In this document: piece after piece, positions 16,262 through 25,026 of the stretch
Layout of the letters: each line of letters opens with the position of its first letter
How positions within the stretch are numbered: position 1 is the stretch's first letter
DNA from: a virus
Virus record (IMG/VR): IMGVR_UViG_3300025168_014097
Coordinates: 1 to 64,000 of that record
DNA length: 64,000 nt
Direction: 5' to 3' (one strand)
The notes under the pieces: model-generated
The model's database searches: none
What the model saw: only the letters and a program-made list of their open reading frames with translations
What the model was told of the DNA's origin: nothing
Position numbers and translations under genes: made by a program

Positions 16262-17043
16262 ATGCTCAAATTCTTTCTATATTCTTTTGTTCCTTCTTCC
16301 ACTGTCCAATTTGGCTCCCATCCTGGCATAAATTTTAATCTGTCTGCTTTAGTGTAGAATTGGTACCAACCAGGTATTTTATCTGGAGTGTGATAAGTAT
16401 ATGATATTTCCATTCCTTCTACTAAAGATTCAAAAGTTTCTGCTTTACCCGTACCTACGTCAAATACTCCGCGTTCTAAACTCATTGCATGTAAGTTTGC
16501 ATGAACAATGTCTGCTATATATACAAAATCCCTCTTTGGATTTTTTGGAAACAATTTAAACTTTCCTGCTTTATGTGCTTGATATGCTACTGATGCCATT
16601 TTACCCTTTTCATGTTCACCTGGACCGTATACATTAAAATATCTTAACGCTACAAACTTCTTACATGCTTGCAATCCATACTCCTCTGCTAATAATTTCG
16701 ACCAACCGTATATGTTATTTGGAAGGCCATCATTTCCGTAACAAGCAGCGGAGCTAGAATATACAACTTTTTTCTTATATTTCCTAGCTAAATCAAATAA
16801 TTTTTTGCTTGTTGTATAATTCCAATACAACATATAGTTTGGATCTTGTTCAGTTGTATCTGATATTGCTCCTATATGGAATATACCATCACACTGTTTA
16901 ACCATGCTTTCCAAAGCTAGCTCATCTTCCCATGTCTGTTTGTCTTGATGTATTTGCCATGCATAATCACCTCTCGATTCGAGTGTTTCTAATACAGCTT
17001 TTCCTACAAATCCTTCTGCTCCAGTTACTATGAATTTTGCCAT
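16258..17043 (-). CDS. hldD: ADP-heptose 6-epimerase (HldD-like SDR)
   Basis: This 261-residue protein has the Rossmann motif FIVTGAEGFVGKAV at the start, HIGAISDTTE near residue 55, catalytic YGWSK near residue 112, and LRYFNVYGPGEHEKGKMASV near residue 134. WYQFYTKADRLK lies near the end. These are hallmarks of HldD, which inverts C6 of ADP-heptose. I chose ATG 17043; the frame can extend to a TTG at 17055. With the kinase and nucleotidyltransferase just downstream it forms a three-gene heptose unit. Confidence 0.8.
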   Translation of the reverse strand: MAKFIVTGAEGFVGKAVLETLESRGDYAWQIHQDKQTWEDELALESMVKQCDGIFHIGAISDTTEQDPNYMLYWNYTTSKKLFDLARKYKKKVVYSSSAACYGNDGLPNNIYGWSKLLAEEYGLQACKKFVALRYFNVYGPGEHEKGKMASVAYQAHKAGKFKLFPKNPKRDFVYIADIVHANLHAMSLERGVFDVGTGKAETFESLVEGMEISYTYHTPDKIPGWYQFYTKADRLKFMPGWEPNWTVEEGTKEYRKNLSI

Positions 17044-17420
17044 GATATTTCCCAATCTTTAAAATCTGCTGCTAAGCAATCTATTTTATAATCTTTTCTT
17101 CCACCAACTTTTTCTTGGATCATATTTTTTGCAGTATTTCTAATACCATTTAATCCGTGTGTTAGCTCGAGATTATTTCCATCTTTGAGACCTTTTCTAT
17201 AGTTTGATTCATTGTGCCATATATGTAAATTCATTTGTGAAAGCACTACGACAGCTCTAATCAATTCTGCATCTATTCCTTCTAACTTAATATCGTGCAT
17301 AATATCTTGAATTTCCTGAGCATATTCTTCTTTATGATCTGGAATAAATACTTCTTTTAATTGTGCTATTGATAGCCTATCTATTAATTCTGATAGTGTT
17401 GGTAAATATTTTCTACTCAT
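17028..17420 (-). CDS. Conserved-looking helical protein within sugar cassette
   Basis: This 130-residue protein begins MSRKYLPTLSELIDRLSIAQ and is helical, with a HIWHNESNYRKGLKDG segment. The opening looks like a family I associate with sugar-gene islands of phages, but I cannot name it. ATG 17420 overlaps the upstream stop as ATGA. The position between the Gmd-like and HldD-like genes suggests a role in nucleotide-sugar metabolism or in glycan assembly. Confidence 0.5.
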   Translation of the reverse strand: MSRKYLPTLSELIDRLSIAQLKEVFIPDHKEEYAQEIQDIMHDIKLEGIDAELIRAVVVLSQMNLHIWHNESNYRKGLKDGNNLELTHGLNGIRNTAKNMIQEKVGGRKDYKIDCLAADFKDWEISWQNS

Positions 17421-18376
17421 ACTCGCTTTCTCCAATATTCTAGTAAATCGTTCCATATATCATCCATCGTTTTTTCTGGCTTCCAATCATAATGACTTTT
17501 AAATTTAGATGTATCAGGTATCTGTAGTGTTATATCAGTTGGTCTCATTCTTTCAGGATCTTGAATTTTCTTGAATGGTTTATCTGATTTTGATATTAAA
17601 GCATCTAATGCTTCTCCTACTAAACACGATTCATCACCGCCTATATTATATACCTCACCTGGTCTTGGAAATTCTGAACATAGCCAATACGCCTTGATCG
17701 CGTCATCTATATGATTATAGGTTCTAACAGAATTTAAGTTTCCATGTCGTACTTCATATATTCCATTTTTCTCTCCTTTTGCGATTTGACGTGCAAACGA
17801 TGATACTGCAAATTCTTTTCCTCTTCTAGCTCCTTCATGACTAAACATTCGAGTAGTTATAATTTTCATTCCAAACGCTTTGTGATAATATTGAGACATT
17901 AAATCATGTCCTACTTTCGATATTGAATATGGATTAGCTGGTCGAATTGGATTATTTTCAGTTATTGGAATTTCATGTGGTTCTGGATTACCATATACCT
18001 CACTTGTAGACACACTTATTATAACCGGATCCATTTCATTTGATTTTATTGATTCTAATAAATGAGTTGTTCCCAATACATTTGTATGCAATGTTACAAT
18101 TGGATTTTTGAAGCTAGATTCTGGAAAACTTTGAGCTGCAAAGTGAAATACTTTATCCGGTTTGGATAGCTTAATCGCTCTATCAATACTAGCATAATCC
18201 ATTAAATCGCCTCCATAAAGTACAACTCTCGGATTGTCGATTAGATGCTCTATATTTGTAGTATCTTCCATCCATCTTTTAAACCCATAAATTTGATCAT
18301 CTGTGTGTTCCAGAATATAGTCTGCCATATGGCTACCTACAAATCCTGTAATGCCTGTGATAAATATTTTACTCAT
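17417..18376 (-). CDS. GDP-mannose 4,6-dehydratase-like SDR
   Basis: This 319-residue protein has ITGITGFVGSHMADYIL at the start, FHFAAQSFPESSF near residue 75, NVLGTTHLLE, the Ser-Glu-Val-Tyr-Gly strand, catalytic NPYSISK near residue 145, and TRMFSHEGARRGKEF near residue 170. The end RPTDITLQIPDTSK matches GDP-mannose 4,6-dehydratase (Gmd) and its GDP-6-deoxysugar relatives. Product would be a 4-keto-6-deoxy sugar or heptose. I chose ATG 18376, overlapping the RmlC-like gene by eight bases; the frame extends to 18454 without support. Confidence 0.75.
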   Translation of the reverse strand: MSKIFITGITGFVGSHMADYILEHTDDQIYGFKRWMEDTTNIEHLIDNPRVVLYGGDLMDYASIDRAIKLSKPDKVFHFAAQSFPESSFKNPIVTLHTNVLGTTHLLESIKSNEMDPVIISVSTSEVYGNPEPHEIPITENNPIRPANPYSISKVGHDLMSQYYHKAFGMKIITTRMFSHEGARRGKEFAVSSFARQIAKGEKNGIYEVRHGNLNSVRTYNHIDDAIKAYWLCSEFPRPGEVYNIGGDESCLVGEALDALISKSDKPFKKIQDPERMRPTDITLQIPDTSKFKSHYDWKPEKTMDDIWNDLLEYWRKRV

Positions 18377-18851
18377 TTTTATCTCTTCCCCATAGAATTG
18401 GATTATTATGTGGCCATTTGAAATTCCACGATGGATCATTCCAATGTACAACAAATTGATTTTCTATATCATTATAAGAACCCTCAAACGCTTGCTTGTA
18501 ATGGAACGTGCATGTATCACTTAATACAAAATGACCATTTGCACAACCTGGAGGAACCAATACTTGTTTTCTATTAGCATCTGATAATACAAACCATTCT
18601 GATTCACCGTAGGTTTCTGACTCCTTACGACAATCAGCTACAACTAGATAGAATTCACCCTGCACACAATTGATCAGCTTCCATGTTTTATCATCACCGT
18701 GTAATCCTCGCAGTACATCTTTTTTAGAATGTGAAAACTTATCCAATCTCCAATTCAAATCTGGATAATCATCACTGGTCCACGTTGTGTATATGTCTCC
18801 ACGAAAGTCTTCATGATGAGTTGGATTAAAAGTTTTTAGATCTTGAATCAT
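18369..18851 (-). CDS. RmlC-type keto-sugar 3,5-epimerase
   Basis: This 160-residue protein shows HHEDFRGDIYTTW near residue 12, the hallmark SKKDVLRGLHGDDKTWKLI near residue 42, GEFYLVVADCRKES near 68 and VPPGCANGHFVLSD near 99. This is the dTDP-4-dehydrorhamnose 3,5-epimerase family, which epimerises 4-keto sugars at C3 and/or C5. Placed between a Gmd-like dehydratase and a reductase-like SDR, it fits the dehydratase, epimerase, reductase order seen in 6-deoxyheptose pathways. ATG 18851 overlaps the upstream stop (ATGA). Confidence 0.8.
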   Translation of the reverse strand: MIQDLKTFNPTHHEDFRGDIYTTWTSDDYPDLNWRLDKFSHSKKDVLRGLHGDDKTWKLINCVQGEFYLVVADCRKESETYGESEWFVLSDANRKQVLVPPGCANGHFVLSDTCTFHYKQAFEGSYNDIENQFVVHWNDPSWNFKWPHNNPILWGRDKNE

Positions 18852-19756
18852 GCAACTACCTCTTCTGATACATTCTCCAGATACCACTCAATGGTTTTAC
18901 GGACACCTTCTTCAAAACTAGTTTGTGGTGTGAATCCATATTTTTTTGCTCGACTTGTATCTAATACTCTTCTCATATCACCTTCTGGTTTTTCTGGCGA
19001 ATATTCAATAGTTCTATCAAAATAATTAGCTACTATTTCAGCCACAGCTTTGATTGATATACCATGTCCGCTAGCTAAGTTTACTGGTTCAGTAACTTTA
19101 TTTTCTACCATATGAATCATTCCCTGAGCTACATCTTCTGAATAGATTAAATCTCTAACGGGTGCGCCAGTTCCCCAAACGTTTAGTATTTCATTCAAAT
19201 GTCCTTTCTTAATTAAAGATGGAACAACCATTGAATGCTCACCAAAATTATCATGCGGTCCATATACATTTGCAGGTCTTACTATTGATACTTTATTCCA
19301 ATCGTTTTCAATTGCATATGCTTGTGCTTGCAATTCACCCATTCTCTTTGCCCAAGCTGGGAATGTATCATTTTTTGTAGGAAATGTTTTCCACACATCA
19401 TCTTCGGTTAATACTTCAGCTTGCTCATATACTCCAACAGAACTTGTATACAAATACCATTCTACTCCTGCATCTTTAGCAGCTTCCATCATATTAGTGT
19501 TAAACTGTAACATTGGTACAAAGTATCTTGCTGGTTTTTCTACAGCTGTTTGTGGACTACCTTTGATACCTGCTAGATGCATTACGATATCCATTCCTTT
19601 ACATATTTCTTGACATACACATCTTTCTCTTAGATCTGTTGGTAGGTCTGTTGGATATACACGTGCACCTTTTTCTTGTAACATTTTTACTAATGATTTT
19701 CCAATCATTCCGTTAGCACCCGTTACTAATATTTTTTTATCTTTTAAATTTATCAT
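18848..19756 (-). CDS. Extended SDR, GDP-fucose-synthase-like, without the usual catalytic Tyr
   Basis: This 302-residue protein has ILVTGANGMIGKSLV near residue 9, VMHLAGIKGSP near 57, TSSVGVYEQAE near 104 and RPANVYGPHDNFGEHSM near 160. The overall plan is that of GDP-L-fucose synthase (Fcl) and related 4-keto-sugar reductases. At the YxxxK site it reads FPAWAK (about residues 131-136), so Pro occupies the Tyr position and a Phe lies one residue before. The enzyme may be inactive, may use another residue, or may be a binding partner. The domain looks otherwise intact. Confidence 0.7.
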   Translation of the reverse strand: MINLKDKKILVTGANGMIGKSLVKMLQEKGARVYPTDLPTDLRERCVCQEICKGMDIVMHLAGIKGSPQTAVEKPARYFVPMLQFNTNMMEAAKDAGVEWYLYTSSVGVYEQAEVLTEDDVWKTFPTKNDTFPAWAKRMGELQAQAYAIENDWNKVSIVRPANVYGPHDNFGEHSMVVPSLIKKGHLNEILNVWGTGAPVRDLIYSEDVAQGMIHMVENKVTEPVNLASGHGISIKAVAEIVANYFDRTIEYSPEKPEGDMRRVLDTSRAKKYGFTPQTSFEEGVRKTIEWYLENVSEEVVA

Positions 19757-19760
19757 ATCT

Positions 19761-20543
19761 TTACTCTACTACAAAATAAGAAACTCTTGATGCAAATTTA
19801 TATCGTTTCAATGTTATATTATTCAATCCAAAAACTTCCATTAATGCTAATGTTTCACCTGGTGAATCTGGATCATTTAATTCATCAAAAGCCACTACAC
19901 TACCTTTTGTAAGTCGTGGTCTGATTGCTTCCAAACACTCCTTGGTAGGTTTATATAAATCAAAATCAAAATATGCTAATGATATGATAGTCTCTGTATT
20001 GTCTTCTAGGTATTTATGTATTGTTTTAGTTGCATCACCTTTTACTAATTCAAATTTCTTAATATGTGATAAAGGATTATCATCCTCAATATTCTGGACT
20101 ACTTTGGATAAGTATTTATCATAGTCATCTGTAAGTGCTAATCCTCCTTCAACCATCAGAGATGATTCGCCATCTTCTGGTGTAATTTCTGGAAACCCTT
20201 CGAAGGTGTCAAATGCTACTATCTTTTTATGTCTATTGAAAGGTTCGTATATACCACGGAGGGCTGCAAATAATGCTGCATTGTGTCCCCATCTAGTCCC
20301 AAGATCCATCACAATACCATGTACATCAATTTGTTTTTGATATATGTGATTCATAAATAAAATCCTAGATAGATTTTTTGAATTTAAAAATAATCCTAGA
20401 TTTGGTAGTACTTGTTCTTTCGGTATCGGACATTCTCTCAATAATTCGTATAATTCGAGTCGTTTCTTTGTTTCTAATTTATTCTCATACTCACCATAAA
20501 AAGGGTCTTGGCCGTTTGCATGCTTTGTGTTGTTGTCAGTCAT
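19761..20543 (-). CDS. TylF/macrocin-O-methyltransferase-like SAM enzyme
   Basis: This 260-residue protein has the SAM-binding GIVMDLGTRWGHNAALFAAL near residue 75 and KIVAFDTFEGFPEITPEDGE near residue 106. A VKGDATKTIHKYLEDN segment and the metal-binding-type SLAYFDFDLYKPTKECLEAI follow near residue 190. These match the TylF family, which O-methylates sugars. A methylated sugar in the phage glycan is a reasonable guess. ATG 20543 is preceded by AAAGGAG with seven-base spacing. Confidence 0.75.
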   Translation of the reverse strand: MTDNNTKHANGQDPFYGEYENKLETKKRLELYELLRECPIPKEQVLPNLGLFLNSKNLSRILFMNHIYQKQIDVHGIVMDLGTRWGHNAALFAALRGIYEPFNRHKKIVAFDTFEGFPEITPEDGESSLMVEGGLALTDDYDKYLSKVVQNIEDDNPLSHIKKFELVKGDATKTIHKYLEDNTETIISLAYFDFDLYKPTKECLEAIRPRLTKGSVVAFDELNDPDSPGETLALMEVFGLNNITLKRYKFASRVSYFVVE

Positions 20544-20562
20544 TTTTATTCTCCTTTATTGT

Positions 20563-21666
20563 TTATTTTTCCCAAACTAGTGCTGGGATTTCTTTGTTCC
20601 ATCCAAAAGCTATTACCCAAGCCCAAAATCTTAACCTACCTTCGATCAAATCAAATTGAGTATCGTTTACACGCTTGAGCCTGATAGGCTTTAGGAATAT
20701 TCCTTGTTCTATTTCTTCTGATAATTCTATTGGGGATGGCGTCATTCCCATTGCATTTTCTTTTGCTTCTTCTATTGTTTGATATACTTTACGATTGTAG
20801 TCATTAGAAACTCTAATCTGCTTTGTATCTATATTTCTTGTCGGTGTTACCAACTGTACTGACATTGATTCATAATCATGGTCTGTTAATTCTATATCAG
20901 CTGATTTTGCATTTTCCAATGCACGTGATGGTTTTGACGTATTTGGGATTACTATTACGTTTGGATCTTGTATCAACCACCTTAAAACTATTTGTCCTGG
21001 AGTACATTTATATTTCTCTGAAAGAGCATTTAGATATTCTGATTGGTATGATCCATTTGCCAACTTTCCTTGTGCTAATGGACTATATGCGATGAGCTTG
21101 ATATCATTATTTTCACAGAAGGGTAATATGTCCTTCTCTACTGACCGTTCAAAAAAATTATATTCTGCTTGTATGCAAGCTAAGTGATGACCTTCAGAAG
21201 TTAATGCAGTAACCGCATCTTGTGCTTCTGATAGTAGAAAATTACTGACACCTACATGTCTAACCTTCCCTTCCTTTACTAAAGTATTCATTGCTCTCAT
21301 CGTTTCACTAATTGGGAAATTTGGATTTGGCCAATGTACTTGGAATAGATCGATTCGGTCTGTTTGCAATCTTATAAGACTATCTTCAGCTGATTTTATA
21401 ACACCTTCGTATGTAGTATCGTTTGGAGATACTTTACTTGCTAAAAATACTTTTTCTCTACCTATTTTTTTCAATGCAGATCCCAATAAAGTTTCAGATA
21501 ATCCATCTCCATATACTGGTGCAGTATCTATAAAATTTACACCATTATCTACAAAGCATGATAGTGTTAGGTCTAGATTCTTTCCATCTTCCTTATCTGG
21601 TAGGTGGAATCCAGTACCAAAACCTATTGCAGAGACGCTATCCGATCCTAAGTTACGATAAATCAT
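20563..21666 (-). CDS. Aldo/keto reductase fused to a C-terminal ParB-like domain
   Basis: The first ~280 residues of this 367-residue protein form an aldo/keto reductase: FIDTAPVYGDGLSE (catalytic Asp and Tyr) near residue 45, FLASKVSP (Lys) near 75 and FQVHWPNP (His) near 108. SNFLLSEAQ, AYSPLAQGKL and PNTSKPSRALEN (NADPH site) follow. The last ~60 residues read PIRLKRVNDTQFDLIEGRLR then FWAWVIAFGW and EIPALV, the plan of ParB/Srx-fold domains (I.L..I....Y.LIEGRHR). I know no standard family with this fusion. A link to sugar-keto reduction comes from context. Confidence 0.75.
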   Translation of the reverse strand: MIYRNLGSDSVSAIGFGTGFHLPDKEDGKNLDLTLSCFVDNGVNFIDTAPVYGDGLSETLLGSALKKIGREKVFLASKVSPNDTTYEGVIKSAEDSLIRLQTDRIDLFQVHWPNPNFPISETMRAMNTLVKEGKVRHVGVSNFLLSEAQDAVTALTSEGHHLACIQAEYNFFERSVEKDILPFCENNDIKLIAYSPLAQGKLANGSYQSEYLNALSEKYKCTPGQIVLRWLIQDPNVIVIPNTSKPSRALENAKSADIELTDHDYESMSVQLVTPTRNIDTKQIRVSNDYNRKVYQTIEEAKENAMGMTPSPIELSEEIEQGIFLKPIRLKRVNDTQFDLIEGRLRFWAWVIAFGWNKEIPALVWEK

Positions 21667-22559
21667 TATATATCTCTAATCTTAGTAATTATTGAATCAA
21701 CATCTATTCCATATTTTTGATGTAGCCATTTTCTATCTCCATACTCAAAATATTGTTTATCTTCCAATGCTATCCTTTTCAGTTTAATAGAGAGGTTATT
21801 GTCTGTGATGAACTCGCTGATTGCACTACCAATTCCACCAGTTATTGAATTTTCTTCAATGGTGATAATTTGTCGAGCGTGATATATTAATTGTTCTAAA
21901 TTATTTGGTAATGGACTTATTCTAATTAAATCTATCAATCCATACTTTAATTCCTTTGCAACTTCTAATGCTACATGAGTCATGTATCCAGTACTTATAA
22001 TAACTGTATCATCAAATTCGCGTATTTCATTTGCAGCTTCACATCCATCCGTATACAATTCTGGGAATGTTCCTTTATCAATTCTTACATAAGCTGGTGA
22101 TGAATTGTTATAAACTTTTTGTGCACAATCTTTAGCTGACTCAGCATCGGATGGGTTAAAAATTTTCATCTCAGGCATTACTCTCATAACACCTATATCA
22201 TGTATTGCATGATGAGTTGGTCCATCTTTGGAAAATGACAATCCTGCTCCACATCCTATTATAGTAACATCTAAATTCATACTACATATATTTGCTTTTA
22301 TATGCTCATAACACCTCATTGTAATGAACGGAATTATAGAATACACGAATACTTTTTTTCCAGCTAACGCTAACCCAGTTGCTATTAATACCATGTTTTG
22401 TTCTTGTACACCCACATTTATGAATTGGTCTGGAAAATCTTTTTTATATTTTCTAATACTGAACGCATCTGCATCCGCCGTTATGAATACTACGTTTTTA
22501 TCTTTTGCTGCAATATCATATATTTCGTCGAAGAAAGCATCTCTAATATCTATACCCAT
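21666..22559 (-). CDS. Transketolase C-terminal half (pyrimidine-binding and C-terminal domains)
   Basis: This 297-residue protein opens with a short helix then VVFITADADAF, and carries INVGVQEQNMVLIATGLALAG across residues 47-67, including the catalytic Glu that activates TPP. FSKDGPTHHAIHDIGVMRVM near residue 110 and a C-terminal domain follow. It pairs with the next upstream gene, the N-terminal half, as in split archaeal-type or antibiotic-cluster transketolases. The two overlap by ten bases and should make a heterotetramer that moves two-carbon ketol units. Confidence 0.8.
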   Translation of the reverse strand: MGIDIRDAFFDEIYDIAAKDKNVVFITADADAFSIRKYKKDFPDQFINVGVQEQNMVLIATGLALAGKKVFVYSIIPFITMRCYEHIKANICSMNLDVTIIGCGAGLSFSKDGPTHHAIHDIGVMRVMPEMKIFNPSDAESAKDCAQKVYNNSSPAYVRIDKGTFPELYTDGCEAANEIREFDDTVIISTGYMTHVALEVAKELKYGLIDLIRISPLPNNLEQLIYHARQIITIEENSITGGIGSAISEFITDNNLSIKLKRIALEDKQYFEYGDRKWLHQKYGIDVDSIITKIRDI

Positions 22560-23371
22560 TTTAGAATCTCCTCTTTTAATTCTACTTCAGCTAAATCAAA
22601 TTCTTCATCTGTTGGAACAGAGTGGTGCCATTTTATTCCAGATTCCATAAATGAAACTCCTTTTCCTTTTACGGTGTCTGCTATAATAACTGTTGGTTTA
22701 TTTATTTTTAGATATCGGTGTTCTAAGCCATGACATATTGAATCGTGATTATGGCCGTCTATTGTTTCAACATTCCAACCACAAGCTGTAAATTTTTCTT
22801 CAAGATTATCATTTTCGATAAAATCTGTAACGGATAGTCTATTTCTATCAACAATCACAGTCAAGTTAGTTACATTTTTCTGAGCTGCAAACATGACGGA
22901 CTCCCAAATGGATCCTTCTTCACATTCTCCATCTCCCACTAAAGAATACATGTGTTGATCTGGTTTTGCCATAGCTAATCCAGTTGCAATTCCAATCGCA
23001 TGTCCGAGTGATCCAGTGTTTGTTTCTACTCCTGGTATATTAAAGTCTAATTGTCCACCATAAATACTACCATCAATTCCATACATTGCTATTTCAGATT
23101 TAGATATGATTCCAAGATCAGCTAAGATTGCATATATTCCCAAACACGCGTGTCCTTTACCTACTATTAATCTATCCCTATCTTCCCAATCTGGATCGTT
23201 AACTCTGTAGCAAAATGCACTTGGTCCGTAGTACAAAGCTACTAATATATCCATACAAGAATATATTCCTCCAAAATGTCCGAGTCGAGCTTGTTTTATC
23301 ATTTCCAAAACTTTTAATCTCATCTCAGCTGATTTTTTCTGCAAACTTCCTGTTGGATATAAATTATCCAT
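22550..23371 (-). CDS. Transketolase N-terminal half (TPP-binding domain)
   Basis: This 273-residue protein has ARLGHFGGIYSCMDILVALY near residue 28, VGKGHACLGIYAIL near residue 70, NTGSLGHAIGIATGLAMA near 113 and the TPP/metal motif LVGDGECEEGSIWESVMFAA near 139, ending in DRNRL. All key His and the GDG...N residues are present. It forms one enzyme with the following gene. Transketolase makes sedoheptulose 7-phosphate from pentose phosphates, the precursor of the heptose made by the HldA/C/D-like enzymes in the same cassette. It could also transfer ketol groups to a keto sugar. Confidence 0.8.
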   Translation of the reverse strand: MDNLYPTGSLQKKSAEMRLKVLEMIKQARLGHFGGIYSCMDILVALYYGPSAFCYRVNDPDWEDRDRLIVGKGHACLGIYAILADLGIISKSEIAMYGIDGSIYGGQLDFNIPGVETNTGSLGHAIGIATGLAMAKPDQHMYSLVGDGECEEGSIWESVMFAAQKNVTNLTVIVDRNRLSVTDFIENDNLEEKFTACGWNVETIDGHNHDSICHGLEHRYLKINKPTVIIADTVKGKGVSFMESGIKWHHSVPTDEEFDLAEVELKEEILKWV

Positions 23372-25026
23372 TATACATTTCCTCCAAAAGGTTCTATAAT
23401 TTTTTGATTACAGTCACAAACAACTTCTACCAACATAGGTGTATTAGTTGAAAATATTTTTTTAAGATCCGATTCAATATTATTATAATCTTCAATAATA
23501 TAAAATGGCAACTCAAACGCTGCAGCTACTTTTTTAAAATTCAATACCGTATCATCATCTGTATATCTAGCACCAGTCATATCATCTTGCGATTTTCGGA
23601 TAGATGCGTATCCACCGTTATTTATTACAAATGTTTTTATGTTTAGATTGTTATACGATATAGTTCGCAACTCTTGTATATTCAATTCAATTGAACCATC
23701 TCCTACAATAGTAATTACCTGAGAGTCTGGTTGAGTTGCGCTAGCTCCTATGGATAAAGGTACTGCTAATCCCATACTATAAAAAGCTCCAGAAGTTAAA
23801 TCTCGCTGTCCTTGTTTTAGTTTAAGTGTTTGAGATACTGCATAATTAGAACTTCCCGCATCACTAACAAATACTGCATTTTCAGCTGCATACTTACTTA
23901 CAGTTTGTAAAAAACGGTATGAGTTTATTGGATTTCCTATCTGCTCTGTAGTTACAATTGGATTGGATGTTTGATATTCTTTACATGTATCTAACCATCC
24001 ACTATATCGATTCCACTCAGTGGTTTTTTCAATCTCTGAATTCAGCTCAGTCATAAATAATTTCAAATCAACTTGTAATGGAATATCAACTTTAAGACCT
24101 GGTTTTTTCATTTCAGTTTTATCAATATTTACCATTATTAGTTTTTTCACAGATTCAAAATAATTATACTCCGGACCTGCCTGTGCATGGGTTAGACTAG
24201 TTCCTAGAGCTAATACTAAATCACATTCCTTCATAATTTTAGATGATGATAAATTTCCTCTTATACCACCCATTCCAAAATAACACTCATCTTCATCTGT
24301 TAGAATATCATTAGCTAATCTTGCAGATATTGCTGGAATTCTCAATTCGTTCAGTAAGAATCTTAACTCGTCAATACTATCAGATGTTCTGACTCCTTGT
24401 CCAAATACAACCAAAGGTTTTTTACACTTACGCAGTTCAGTCAATACTTTTCCTATATTAATTTTTTTGCTTTTATGTTGATGTGGTTTAAATCCTTTTA
24501 AATTAGAGATATTGATTTCTTGTGATTGTACATCGAATGGAATATCTAACCAAACTGGTCCTGGTCTTCCTGTCGTTGCTTCGTGAATAGCTTTTTCTAA
24601 ATGAAATCGAATATCATTTGGATCATCAACACGAACTGCATATTTTGTTATATTTTTTACATTGTCAATAATATTGAATCCTTGAATACCAAATGTTCTA
24701 GCTTTATCTGATAACTGTTTAGTTCCTACTTGTCCTGATATTACGAGTACTGGTGCTGAGTCCACCCACGCTTCCGCTACACCACTAATTGCATTCGTTC
24801 CACCAGGTCCGGTTGTTGCTATAACAACTCCTACATCATTCAAAAGTTTAGAATATGCAGAAGCCATTCCAACAGCTGCAGCTTCGTGTCTTGCACAAAT
24901 ATATCTCATACCTTTTTGATGAGCAAATGCATCATCTAAGTATATAGAACCAGTACCCGAAAGCATGAATACATTCTTTACTCCATGATTATTTAAGAAT
25001 TCAGCTATAAATTCTGATGCATTCAC
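23371..25026 (-). CDS. Acetolactate-synthase-like TPP enzyme
   Basis: This 551-residue protein has the three-domain plan of acetolactate synthase and related enzymes. FMLSGTGSIYLDDAF comes first, then the catalytic Glu in ARHEAAAVGMASAYS near residue 50, ATTGPGGTNAISGVAEAW near 72, a central domain with GMGGIRGN, and the TPP motif TIVGDGSIELNIQELRTIS near 440 with VINNGGY. In sugar clusters such enzymes (for example YerE-type) add a two-carbon branch from pyruvate to a keto sugar. A branched sugar is therefore a good hypothesis; acetolactate or acetaldehyde chemistry are alternatives. Confidence 0.8.
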   Translation of the reverse strand: MNASEFIAEFLNNHGVKNVFMLSGTGSIYLDDAFAHQKGMRYICARHEAAAVGMASAYSKLLNDVGVVIATTGPGGTNAISGVAEAWVDSAPVLVISGQVGTKQLSDKARTFGIQGFNIIDNVKNITKYAVRVDDPNDIRFHLEKAIHEATTGRPGPVWLDIPFDVQSQEINISNLKGFKPHQHKSKKINIGKVLTELRKCKKPLVVFGQGVRTSDSIDELRFLLNELRIPAISARLANDILTDEDECYFGMGGIRGNLSSSKIMKECDLVLALGTSLTHAQAGPEYNYFESVKKLIMVNIDKTEMKKPGLKVDIPLQVDLKLFMTELNSEIEKTTEWNRYSGWLDTCKEYQTSNPIVTTEQIGNPINSYRFLQTVSKYAAENAVFVSDAGSSNYAVSQTLKLKQGQRDLTSGAFYSMGLAVPLSIGASATQPDSQVITIVGDGSIELNIQELRTISYNNLNIKTFVINNGGYASIRKSQDDMTGARYTDDDTVLNFKKVAAAFELPFYIIEDYNNIESDLKKIFSTNTPMLVEVVCDCNQKIIEPFGGNV

